Counted from the stretch's first letter, positions 1 to 5,205 are shown. The stretch: DNA of 5,209 bases from Sulfurovum sp. (GCA_020719895.1 DYPM01000115.1:1-5209); one strand, 5' to 3'. Numbers and translations: made by a program. The notes: generated from the letters alone by a model not told the origin.

Positions 1-82
1 ATTTTTTTGATTTTAAAAGTCTTATCTTATGCTGATTGCACTCATGCAATTTTTCTATGAATGTATTTTTGATATCTTTCAT
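1..82 (-). CDS. 5' end of a nucleotidyltransferase partner gene, possibly HEPN toxin (partial)
   Basis: Only the first 27 codons are present; the gene runs off the left edge. It begins at an ATG whose last two bases and following A form the TGA stop of the nucleotidyltransferase gene (ATGA overlap), so translation is probably coupled. The visible peptide starts MKDIKNTFIEKLHECNQHKI and is charged and helix-prone. Genes directly downstream of, and overlapping, a small MNT-domain antitoxin are usually HEPN-domain RNases, and a helical, Lys/Glu-rich N-terminus fits that. The diagnostic HEPN motif (R-x4-6-H) would lie outside the window, so the family assignment comes from context only. It could instead be another nucleotidyltransferase-associated protein. 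Confidence 0.6.
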   Translation of the reverse strand, partial: MKDIKNTFIEKLHECNQHKIRLLKSKK

Positions 83-369
83 AACTCTATCCCTGTTCTG
101 AGTGCTTCTTGCTCTATGAGTCTATTTTCATCTTTTGCCATAATTACATCCACTTTTTGTTCGCCTATATACTCATCAAGCTTTATTTGAAACTTTTTTT
201 TTAATTCTCTTTCGTTTTGAAACTTTTTGTTGGGACAAAGGTACAAATCAATATCGCCACCTCTTTTAGTGTCATCAACACGGCTTCCAAAAAGATATAT
301 TTTGCCATCTTGAAATGTTTCTATAAAAGCTTTTTTTATAAACTCTCTCTCATCTACAGTTAATCGCAT
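79..369 (-). CDS. MNT-type nucleotidyltransferase domain protein (putative antitoxin)
   Basis: A 96-residue protein of the minimal nucleotidyltransferase branch of the DNA polymerase beta superfamily. The signature is clear: GSRVDDTKRGGDIDL at about residues 28-42, with the Gly-Ser and the two metal-binding Asp residues (DID), and a third acidic position in KVDVIM at about 73-78. The C-terminal stretch with IEQEALRTGIEL matches the usual end of these small proteins. Stand-alone MNT proteins of this size commonly act as antitoxins that AMPylate and neutralise a HEPN RNase encoded next to them, and the overlapping downstream ORF fits this. The ATG start overlaps the end of a 36-codon ORF by 10 bp. 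The gene has no strong ribosome binding site of its own (only GAG about 12 nt upstream), which suggests coupling to the small ORF. The antitoxin role is inferred; the fold is well supported. Confidence 0.85.
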   Translation of the reverse strand: MRLTVDEREFIKKAFIETFQDGKIYLFGSRVDDTKRGGDIDLYLCPNKKFQNERELKKKFQIKLDEYIGEQKVDVIMAKDENRLIEQEALRTGIEL

Positions 370-470
370 AATTGATAAAACTCTTTTGTGTTTTTAAATG
401 TAGGTTTAGCATAAAGCAAAACTCCAATATCTTTGCTGGCTTTTCTATCAAATACAAACTCTTTTCTCAT
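360..470 (-). CDS. 36-residue small ORF leading the nucleotidyltransferase operon
   Basis: A short ORF not assignable to a known family, ATG to TAA, starting MRKEFVFDRKASKDIGVLLY and ending FYQLCD. An in-frame TGA lies three codons upstream of the ATG, so the N-terminus is fixed. The case for translation is the good AAGGAG site 9 nt upstream and the 10-bp overlap of its end with the nucleotidyltransferase start. It is basic and has no signal peptide, membrane segment or cysteine pair. It could be a small operon component, a leader peptide that delivers ribosomes to the weakly initiated nucleotidyltransferase, or the remnant of a larger gene. I cannot choose among these from the sequence. Confidence 0.5.
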   Translation of the reverse strand: MRKEFVFDRKASKDIGVLLYAKPTFKNTKEFYQLCD

Positions 471-479
471 TATCTGTCA

Positions 480-485
480 CTCCTT
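480..485 (-). promoter_or_regulatory. Shine-Dalgarno site of the 36-residue ORF
   Basis: On the minus strand this reads AAGGAG, followed by 9 nt and then ATG. It is the best ribosome binding site of the nucleotidyltransferase module and is the main reason to regard the 36-codon ORF as translated. Confidence 0.6.
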
Positions 486-496
486 GAGTAGGGCTA

Positions 497-526
497 ATTT
501 TACCTTAGCGACACAAAAAGTTTACA
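497..526 (-). promoter_or_regulatory. Putative sigma-70 promoter of the nucleotidyltransferase module
   Basis: On the minus strand TGTAAA (521-526) and TAAAAT (497-502) are separated by 18 nt; the -10 matches TATAAT at 5 of 6 positions and the -35 is weak. It lies between the comEC stop and the small ORF and would give a leader of about 20 nt. No intrinsic terminator is visible in the 85-bp gap, so read-through from comEC is also possible. Confidence 0.35.
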
Positions 527-555
527 CAAGAAGATGAAGAGATCAAAATACGATT

Positions 556-1821
556 TCAAACATATAAAAATATCCCATATCCTACAGCCATTGTGAGCAA
601 CAAAACAAATACTCTTCTTGAGACAATCGCCCAAAATGCGAATGCAACGTATATCCCAACGCTATACACAGAGAGCATCTGCTCACTCACTTCACCTTGT
701 GGCAAACGCATCAGCCACGCTAATGCAAAATCGGTCGCTTCTCCATTTCCGATAGCGTGAAGTGCGATTGTGAGGAGATAAAATGGTGCAAACAGAAGCG
801 ATAAAATGATAGAGAGCAGTTGATAGGGCGTAGTAACACCGAACAATCCATGCACGATTGGCAACATCAAAACAAACGCTCCAATGGGAATAATAAGCAG
901 AGCAATCGTCAATTTGTCCACACTTTGAGCATATTTGAGCAGTAGAAAAATACTATGCACACCAGCAACCGAAAGCCAAAAAGCGTACGAAACCAACAAA
1001 TTTGGCAAAAGTGCGAGCAAAAACATCACCACACTATAAAGAAATCCAAAATTAATCAAAGCAACGCCACTAAGCACTATCATCCAACCAATCAACACCA
1101 TTCCATACGAACGAACTATCGAAGGAGGTGCATCGACAAACCACACATACCACGCCAAAAACACGATGACAACCGCTCCCACATCCAACAATGCGAATCG
1201 GTAAGGAAAATAGCGTTGTTGCAATGGAGCATACACAAGCCACAGCAGGCGATAGATCACAAGCCACAAAATCCCCAAATGAAATCCACTGAGTGCAATG
1301 ATATGATTTGCACCAAGCCGTGAAATCGCATCTCTAAAACTCTGATCAATCGTCTGAGCAAAAAATATCGCATTATAAAATGAGGCAATCTTTTTGTCAG
1401 GGTGTTGTGACTCGATATGTTGAAGCACTTTATTTTTGAAAGTTTGGGAGATTTTTGTCTTTTTTTTGATACGCGACTTGAGATAAAAATTGCCCAAGTA
1501 CGCCCAAAAAGAGACTTCATTTGATGGAAAAACCATAATACGTAACCGATATCCATCAAATGATTCAATGACAGGCGTAGTGGTATAAAAAATCCACCCT
1601 TCTTTGGATTGAAGCTTGAGTACGGTGTATGTTTTGTTGGATTTTTGTTTGAGATACGACTGCAATACATCCGCTTCAGTATAGTAAAACGGCTTTTGAA
1701 CAAACGCAATATAGTTGCTATATGAGATTCCCAAACGCACCACAACCACCAATCCCATAATAATCGCAAATACCATAAAGCTTTTTGTATCGATAAAAAA
1801 CTTTGGTTTTTCAAGCTCCAT
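556..1821 (-). CDS. comEC: ComEC/Rec2-family DNA uptake channel protein
   Basis: A 421-residue polytopic inner-membrane protein that in transformable bacteria carries single-stranded DNA into the cytoplasm. A first membrane helix (about residues 15-33) is followed by a soluble stretch to about residue 115, matching the N-terminal DUF4131-like region. The competence domain follows: LGANHIIALSGFHLGIL (169-185) is the family hallmark, APPSIVRS (231-238) is the second conserved motif, and SYAFWLSVAGV (279-289) and HGLFGVTTPYQ (324-334) match later membrane motifs. There are about eight to ten hydrophobic helices. The C-terminal metallo-beta-lactamase-like domain of long ComEC proteins is absent, as is usual for Campylobacterota forms of this length. 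The ATG is supported by AAGG 7 nt upstream (1829-1832). The gene follows a duplicated 147-bp leader and precedes the nucleotidyltransferase module on the same strand. Confidence 0.9.
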   Translation of the reverse strand: MELEKPKFFIDTKSFMVFAIIMGLVVVVRLGISYSNYIAFVQKPFYYTEADVLQSYLKQKSNKTYTVLKLQSKEGWIFYTTTPVIESFDGYRLRIMVFPSNEVSFWAYLGNFYLKSRIKKKTKISQTFKNKVLQHIESQHPDKKIASFYNAIFFAQTIDQSFRDAISRLGANHIIALSGFHLGILWLVIYRLLWLVYAPLQQRYFPYRFALLDVGAVVIVFLAWYVWFVDAPPSIVRSYGMVLIGWMIVLSGVALINFGFLYSVVMFLLALLPNLLVSYAFWLSVAGVHSIFLLLKYAQSVDKLTIALLIIPIGAFVLMLPIVHGLFGVTTPYQLLSIILSLLFAPFYLLTIALHAIGNGEATDFALAWLMRLPQGEVSEQMLSVYSVGIYVAFAFWAIVSRRVFVLLLTMAVGYGIFLYV

Positions 1822-1846
1822 GAGGTTTCCTTTTTTATGCTGATTT

Positions 1847-1868
1847 CAAAAGGAACAAGTTCCTTTTG
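1847..1868. repeat. 22-bp near-perfect palindrome, repeated at 1994-2015
   Basis: The sequence has 10-bp arms, CAAAAGGAAC and GTTCCTTTTG, around a central AA. On the minus-strand comEC transcript it can fold into a 9-bp stem with a CUUG tetraloop. It ends 25 nt before the comEC ATG and just before the ribosome binding site. It could be a protein-binding dyad, a translation-affecting hairpin or just part of a mobile repeat. The second copy lies 147 bp further upstream. Confidence 0.7.
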
Positions 1869-1896
1869 ACGCAAATGTCCTAAGCGGACGGCTCTT

Positions 1897-1919
1897 GCGA
1901 AATTAGTTTCGCTTTTTTT
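1897..1919 (+). terminator. Terminator-like hairpin inside the 147-bp repeat (copy at 2044-2066)
   Basis: The plus strand shows a 6-bp stem GCGAAA/TTTCGC with a TTAG loop, followed by seven T. This has the form of a short rho-independent terminator reading rightward, but no rightward gene ends here: comEC is on the minus strand. It may belong to the repeat element itself or protect the comEC leader from antisense transcription. The stem is short, so termination is uncertain. Confidence 0.3.
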
Positions 1920-2122
1920 CCAAAATTCCCATCTTGAGGGGTGTCCAAAGGACGGGGTGGATACAAATGAGGTTTCCTTTTTTATGCTGATTTCAAAAGG
2001 AACAAGTTCCTTTTGACGCAAATGTCCTAAGCGGACGGCTCTTGCGAAATTAGTTTCGCTTTTTTTCCAAAATTCCCATCTTGAGGGGTGTCCAAAGGAC
2101 GGGGTGGATACAAATTTGTGTT

Positions 2123-2152
2123 ATCTAAAAAATCTCTTTTTATTATTGACAA
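2123..2152 (-). promoter_or_regulatory. Possible leftward promoter for comEC
   Basis: On the minus strand TTGTCA (2147-2152) and TTAGAT (2123-2128) are 18 nt apart. The -35 is good and the -10 poor. It overlaps the -35 of the rightward tRNA promoter. If used, the comEC transcript would start near 2116 and carry both 147-bp copies as a leader of roughly 295 nt. Confidence 0.25.
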
Positions 2153-2174
2153 GCAAAATTTTTTTTACTATAAT
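2146..2174 (+). promoter_or_regulatory. Consensus sigma-70 promoter of tRNA-Val
   Basis: TTGACA (2146-2151) and TATAAT (2169-2174) both match the sigma-70 consensus at all six positions with an optimal 17-nt spacer that contains a run of T. The predicted start near 2181 gives a leader of only about 9 nt before the mature tRNA. Confidence 0.9.
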
Positions 2175-2189
2175 TCTCGTCCTTTTTGC

Positions 2190-2264
2190 GTTCGGGTAGC
2201 TCAGGGGTAGAGCACTTCGTTGACATCGAAGTGGTCGTAGGTTCAAATCCTATCTCGAACACCA
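2190..2264 (+). tRNA. tRNA-Val (anticodon GAC) with encoded CCA
   Basis: All arms of the cloverleaf can be drawn. The acceptor stem is GTTCGGG (2190-2196) with CTCGAAC (2254-2260), including one G-T pair, then discriminator A and CCA (2262-2264). The D stem is GCTC/GAGC (2199-2202, 2210-2213). The anticodon stem is CTTCG/CGAAG with loop TTGACAT (2220-2226), giving anticodon GAC at 2222-2224, which reads GUC and GUU. A 5-nt variable loop is followed by T stem GTAGG/CCTAT and loop TTCAAAT. It is a single-gene transcription unit convergent with the GMC oxidoreductase gene, whose stop codon begins 5 nt after the CCA end. No classic terminator hairpin follows, only a T/C-rich stretch at about 2265-2290. 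Confidence 0.97.
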
Positions 2265-2268
2265 TATT

Positions 2269-3960
2269 TTATACTCTCTTTCTTTTTTCCTCCTCAAACA
2301 AACGTACGATATGTTCACCCACACGCAACGCATTGGCGTAAATAGTCCATGTGTAAGCGACTGAACCTCCTGTAGGCATAAAACTTGCATCAACAACATA
2401 GAGATTTTCCAAATCATGACTTTTGCAGTTTCTATCTAGTACCGATGTTTTGGGATCATCTCCAAAACGGCATCCGCCAGCGATGAGATTTTGAGGTGGC
2501 GTGGCTGAAACGGAGCTGTAGATGTTTTCTGCACCCATGGCTTCAAGAATCTTTTCGCACTTTTTAGCGATATAATTGCCGACTTTAAGATCATGCGAAT
2601 GTCCTGATATGCGGAGTTTTCCTACGGGCATTCCCCATTTATCAAGATGATTTTCATCGACACTCACAAAGCAGTCGTTTGTAGGAAGCCAATCGTTAAA
2701 AACCTCAAAACGGATACTTTTACTCTCTCCAAACTGTTTGACAAGACGCTCTCCCAACGCCTTTCCCCACAAGAGTTTTTCTCCTTCGTAGCACTGTTTG
2801 ACTGCACGCGAGATGATATTTTGGTGTTCAAACATAAACTCCACTGAACCGCCTTTAAATCTCCCTTCATTTTTATCATCGACAAAGTACCAATCAAGCA
2901 CCGAACGGTTCAAAAACAGTCCTGTTTGCATCAGTTTGTCAAATGTGATCATCTTGAGTGTCTCTTTTTTGAGTTCTCCTTGTCCAGAACCACCAGCAGA
3001 AAAAATGAGATTTTTGCCAAGTTCTCCTGAGCTATTTGCCAAACCGTTGGGATAAAATTGATTTTTGGAGTTAAAAAGCAGACGCGAACTCTCATGTGCT
3101 TGTGCGGCGAGGACAAAAAGAGAAGCGGTAATTTTGCTCTCTTTGTTTGTGAGTGTGTCGATCACTACGGCACAAGTGACGCGATCTTGTGTGCTTTCGA
3201 GCTTTTTGACATAGCAGTTACTTATAAGCGTAAGATTTCCTGTACTAAGAGCTGGAAAAAGCAACGCCTCTCTTGAGCTACTTTTTGCTCCAGAGCTACA
3301 ACCGTAGCTTCCACAAAAGTTGGAGTAGTAGCACGCGTTGCGGTGTCCTTTATTCCGTGAGAGTACAGCACGAGGTGTGATGAGAGGCACGACACCAAGC
3401 GTACTGCAACTTGCATCAAAAAGTTTTACGACTTCATTTTCATCAGTCGGAGGTTGCGGAAAATCAGCACTACTTCGCCACGGCTCAAAAGGGTGATTTT
3501 GATATTTGCCCGAAATCCCAACGACCTCTTCTACCAATGTATAATAAGGCTCCAAATCATTATATGAAATGGGCCAATCGACCACATTTGCACCTTTGAT
3601 ATCTCCATATTTGCTTTTAAGTCTAAAATCATCAGGATGCAAACGGTGAAACATACCGCTCATAAAGTTTGACGAACCACCTACAATATTGCCATTCCAA
3701 AAACTCCATCCCGACTCATACGTTGGTGTAGTTATCCATTTGTCATCCACTTTCTCTTCGATGATGTGATATTCATCAAAAAGCGATGGCGTAGCAATAT
3801 CTCTACGACAATACGCAATCTCATCTTTACTAAACGCTTTGCGATCAATCAGTCGCCCTTTCTCCAAAACCGCCACTTTGAGTCCTGCTTTGGCCAGCAT
3901 ATACGCCACCGCACCACCACTCGCTCCAGAACCTACAATTGCCACATCAAAATGTTTCAT
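2269..3960 (-). CDS. GMC-family FAD-dependent oxidoreductase, catalytic subunit of a gluconate/sugar-dehydrogenase-like complex
   Basis: A 563-residue flavoprotein counted from the ATG at 3960, which overlaps the TGA of the upstream gene (ATGA); a TTG three codons earlier is possible but less likely. The FAD-binding start is VAIVGSGASGGAVAYML (6-22) with VLEKG (31-35). The GMC motif GGSSNFMSGM lies at 94-103. The C-terminal GMC domain includes GGCRFGDDPKTSVLD (495-509) and YVVDASFMPTGGSVAYTWTI (521-540). Cysteines 210, 216 and 221 sit in NACYYSNFCGSYGCSSGAKS, where related FAD glucose dehydrogenases carry an Fe-S cluster. The family oxidises alcohol groups of sugars, sugar acids or other alcohols; the substrate is unknown here. 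There is no signal peptide, but the partner subunit has a Tat-type signal, so export as a complex is plausible. By eye the usual catalytic His positions are occupied by other residues (near 491-492 and 535). Confidence 0.88.
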   Translation of the reverse strand: MKHFDVAIVGSGASGGAVAYMLAKAGLKVAVLEKGRLIDRKAFSKDEIAYCRRDIATPSLFDEYHIIEEKVDDKWITTPTYESGWSFWNGNIVGGSSNFMSGMFHRLHPDDFRLKSKYGDIKGANVVDWPISYNDLEPYYTLVEEVVGISGKYQNHPFEPWRSSADFPQPPTDENEVVKLFDASCSTLGVVPLITPRAVLSRNKGHRNACYYSNFCGSYGCSSGAKSSSREALLFPALSTGNLTLISNCYVKKLESTQDRVTCAVVIDTLTNKESKITASLFVLAAQAHESSRLLFNSKNQFYPNGLANSSGELGKNLIFSAGGSGQGELKKETLKMITFDKLMQTGLFLNRSVLDWYFVDDKNEGRFKGGSVEFMFEHQNIISRAVKQCYEGEKLLWGKALGERLVKQFGESKSIRFEVFNDWLPTNDCFVSVDENHLDKWGMPVGKLRISGHSHDLKVGNYIAKKCEKILEAMGAENIYSSVSATPPQNLIAGGCRFGDDPKTSVLDRNCKSHDLENLYVVDASFMPTGGSVAYTWTIYANALRVGEHIVRLFEEEKRKRV

Positions 3961-4463
3961 ATTTGGCAATACCGTGAAGTTGGGCGTGGTTCTCCACCAA
4001 AAATACCAATCGCTCTCCAGCCTGATTGATGAATATTTGAGCCATAGAGAGGATCACCAAAAAGTGCTTCCATTGTGAGTATCATGATGCGATGAAGCCA
4101 ACTGCTTCCATAGTCTGTCTCTTCATAAGCACGCAATGCACGCTCTTTTTGATTCTCATCCATCGTGACAAACTTCCCATCTGTACGAGCGATAAGCTCC
4201 TTTGCTCCTTCTATGACAAAATCGCGGGTATCTCTATCAAAACTCCGATGCAAAAGCGTCTCTTTAAGAAACCCAATTGCATTCATCTCTTTGGCTGATG
4301 GGATTTTGCCTCCTTGCGGAAAAAGATGGTTTTGTACCGCTTCTATCGTAGGAATAAGAGATTCAAACAAAGAGAAAAGTTTACTCTTTTGAGTCTCTTG
4401 GATTTTTGCACCAAACAAGATCGTAAACAAGCCCGCCGAAATCAAAAAATATCGTCTATCCAT
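3957..4463 (-). CDS. Gluconate 2-dehydrogenase subunit 3 family protein (Tat-exported small subunit)
   Basis: A 168-residue protein. The N-terminus MDRRYFLISAGLFTILFGA has a twin-arginine-like RRYFL motif followed by a short hydrophobic stretch, as is typical for this family. The diagnostic C-terminal block ALFGDPLYGSN (133-143), GWR (148-150) and the following GIFGG match the Gluconate_2-dh3 family, as does LFPQGGKIPSAKEM (47-60). In characterised FAD glucose and gluconate dehydrogenases this small gamma subunit chaperones the GMC catalytic subunit and brings it through the Tat pathway to the periplasm. The stop codon overlaps the GMC start, so both are made together. AAAGG 8 nt before the ATG (4472-4476) supports the start. 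No cytochrome c subunit gene is next to it in this window, so the electron acceptor is unknown. Confidence 0.88.
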   Translation of the reverse strand: MDRRYFLISAGLFTILFGAKIQETQKSKLFSLFESLIPTIEAVQNHLFPQGGKIPSAKEMNAIGFLKETLLHRSFDRDTRDFVIEGAKELIARTDGKFVTMDENQKERALRAYEETDYGSSWLHRIMILTMEALFGDPLYGSNIHQSGWRAIGIFGGEPRPTSRYCQI

Positions 4464-4499
4464 TTGATTTACCTTTCTATTTTCTAATTGAGACTTCTG

Positions 4500-4603
4500 A
4501 ACAAATAGATTGCTTCACTTTGTTCGCAATGACAAGTGCCGTCACCGCAAGGCTTTAGCCCTACGGGATTTCGCTTTGCTGTATGAAAAAGCCGTGGCAG
4601 TCC
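4500..4603. repeat. Dispersed palindromic repeat element in the divergent intergenic region
   Basis: The 27-nt core at 4508-4534 (GATTGCTTCAC...CGCAATGACA) belongs to a kind of repeat common in many bacterial genomes, often seen in reverse as GTCATTGCGA...GAAGCAATC. It is followed by small dyads: GGCTTTAGCC at 4551-4560 and CCCTACGGG at 4559-4567. Read on the minus strand, the core encodes the peptide CHCEQSEAI, well known from falsely predicted proteins. The recognition is from memory, not a search. The outer limits are approximate. The element fills the centre of the 304-bp gap 4464-4767, which holds no convincing gene; the rest of the gap contains the presumed promoters of the two divergent units. 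Confidence 0.7.
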
Positions 4604-4712
4604 AAAATGGTATTTAATCAGAGGTTTTAATTCTTTTTGATAATAGTGTGACGATGTGGAGTTACTGTGCATACAAAAGCTACACACCCTCTGCACAATG
4701 GATTCACTATAC

Positions 4713-4741
4713 TTCAATCGGTTCGACAATGAAACTATACA
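4713..4741 (+). promoter_or_regulatory. Weak candidate promoter for the DoxX gene
   Basis: TTCAAT (4713-4718) and TATACA (4736-4741) are 17 nt apart, which would give a leader of about 20 nt. The -35 is poor. Another -10-like sequence, TATACT at 4708-4713, has no good partner. Confidence 0.2.
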
Positions 4742-4754
4742 ACATTAAGAATCT

Positions 4755-4760
4755 AAGGAA
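4755..4760 (+). promoter_or_regulatory. Shine-Dalgarno site that fixes the DoxX start
   Basis: AAGGAA lies 7 nt before the ATG at 4768. Earlier in-frame ATG codons at 4648, 4654 and 4729 have no comparable site, and the extra residues they would add do not look like DoxX sequence and partly overlap the intergenic region. Confidence 0.7.
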
Positions 4761-4767
4761 ATTGACT

Positions 4768-5205
4768 ATGTATAAAGCGATTTATTCTCAAATCACCTCA
4801 ATACTCAATGAGGCGCAAAGTCTCTCTTTGCTCCTTGCACGTGGTGCGGTGGCGTATGGATTTTACACACCTGCTATCAGCAAATGGTCTGACATTGATG
4901 CGATTGCCACATGGTTTGCGTCGATGGGATATCCATTTGCAACACTCAATGCCTATGCAGCAGCGACAACAGAGATTTTGGGCGTAGTGTTACTCTCGTT
5001 GGGACTTTTTACTCGTCTAATCTCGCTTCCGCTTATTGTCGTAATGATTGTGGCGATCACTACAGTACATTTACCAAATGGGTTTGAGGCTGGGAATAAC
5101 GGATTTGAAATTCCCCTTTACTATATGTTGTTTTTGATTATGTTTGCTTCATTTGGAGCTGGTAAATTGAGCTTAGATCACCTTATTTTTGGTGAAAAGC
5201 AATAA
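4768..5205 (+). CDS. DoxX family integral membrane protein
   Basis: A 145-residue protein of the usual DoxX length with four predicted membrane helices, at about 16-34, 58-80, 83-101 and 115-132. Family-type features are the early Arg in LLLARGAVAYGFYTPA (21-36), the soluble turn with KWSDIDAIATWFASMGYPF (39-57), Glu69 in TTEILGVVLLSLGLFTR (67-83), HLPNGF (101-106) and GAGKLSLDHLIFG (130-142) at the end. DoxX-family proteins are poorly characterised; some are linked to thiosulfate:quinone oxidation (DoxD) and others to redox stress complexes, so no reaction can be assigned. It is divergent from the GMC dehydrogenase operon, with the dispersed repeat between them, so a functional link is possible but not shown. 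The TAA stop is 4 nt from the window end. Confidence 0.85.
   Translation: MYKAIYSQITSILNEAQSLSLLLARGAVAYGFYTPAISKWSDIDAIATWFASMGYPFATLNAYAAATTEILGVVLLSLGLFTRLISLPLIVVMIVAITTVHLPNGFEAGNNGFEIPLYYMLFLIMFASFGAGKLSLDHLIFGEKQ

Larger units (their letters stand above)
1821..2114. repeat. Perfect 147-bp tandem duplication upstream of comEC
   Basis: Two adjacent copies, 1821-1967 and 1968-2114, are identical over all 147 bases by eye; the match extends one base beyond each outer end (A1820/A1967 and T1968/T2115). The left edge falls on the comEC initiation codon, so each copy carries the comEC Shine-Dalgarno sequence (1829-1832 and 1976-1979), but only the proximal one is followed by ATG. Each unit is rich in short dyads: a 22-bp palindrome, GCGAAA-TTAG-TTTCGC, and two GTCC...GGAC stems. 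The length is 49 codons, so a frame opposite or out of phase with comEC stays open through both copies and produces a repeated spurious peptide. The segment fills most of the 368-bp gap 1822-2189, and I see no gene in it. Confidence 0.95.

Noticed and set aside
955..1323. 122-codon plus-strand frame rich in His, Gln, Lys and Ser
   Set aside because: It lies fully antisense to the well-supported comEC, and its composition is typical of the complement of a hydrophobic membrane protein gene.
1257..2021. Long minus-strand frame overlapping comEC and the duplicated leader
   Set aside because: It is out of phase with comEC and stays open only because the 147-bp repeat is a multiple of three; its N-terminal part is a repeated peptide from the duplication, and its remainder is a shadow of comEC.
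1821..2114. CRISPR-like array
   Set aside because: There are just two directly abutting 147-bp copies with no unique spacers and no cas genes.
2240..2264. Attachment site of an integrated element at the tRNA 3' end
   Set aside because: I found no second copy of the tRNA 3' end in the window and no integrase gene.
3961..3969. TTG start for the GMC gene three codons upstream
   Set aside because: The ATG at 3960 overlaps the upstream stop as ATGA, the normal coupling arrangement, and the Rossmann fold begins at the usual distance from it.
4484..4729. 81-codon minus-strand frame
   Set aside because: It translates the dispersed repeat, with the tell-tale CHCEQSEAI peptide, and has no ribosome binding site or protein-like character.
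4648..4767. Longer DoxX start at 4648 or 4729
   Set aside because: The extra residues are polar, do not resemble the family and have no ribosome binding site; the ATG at 4768 has AAGGAA at the right distance.
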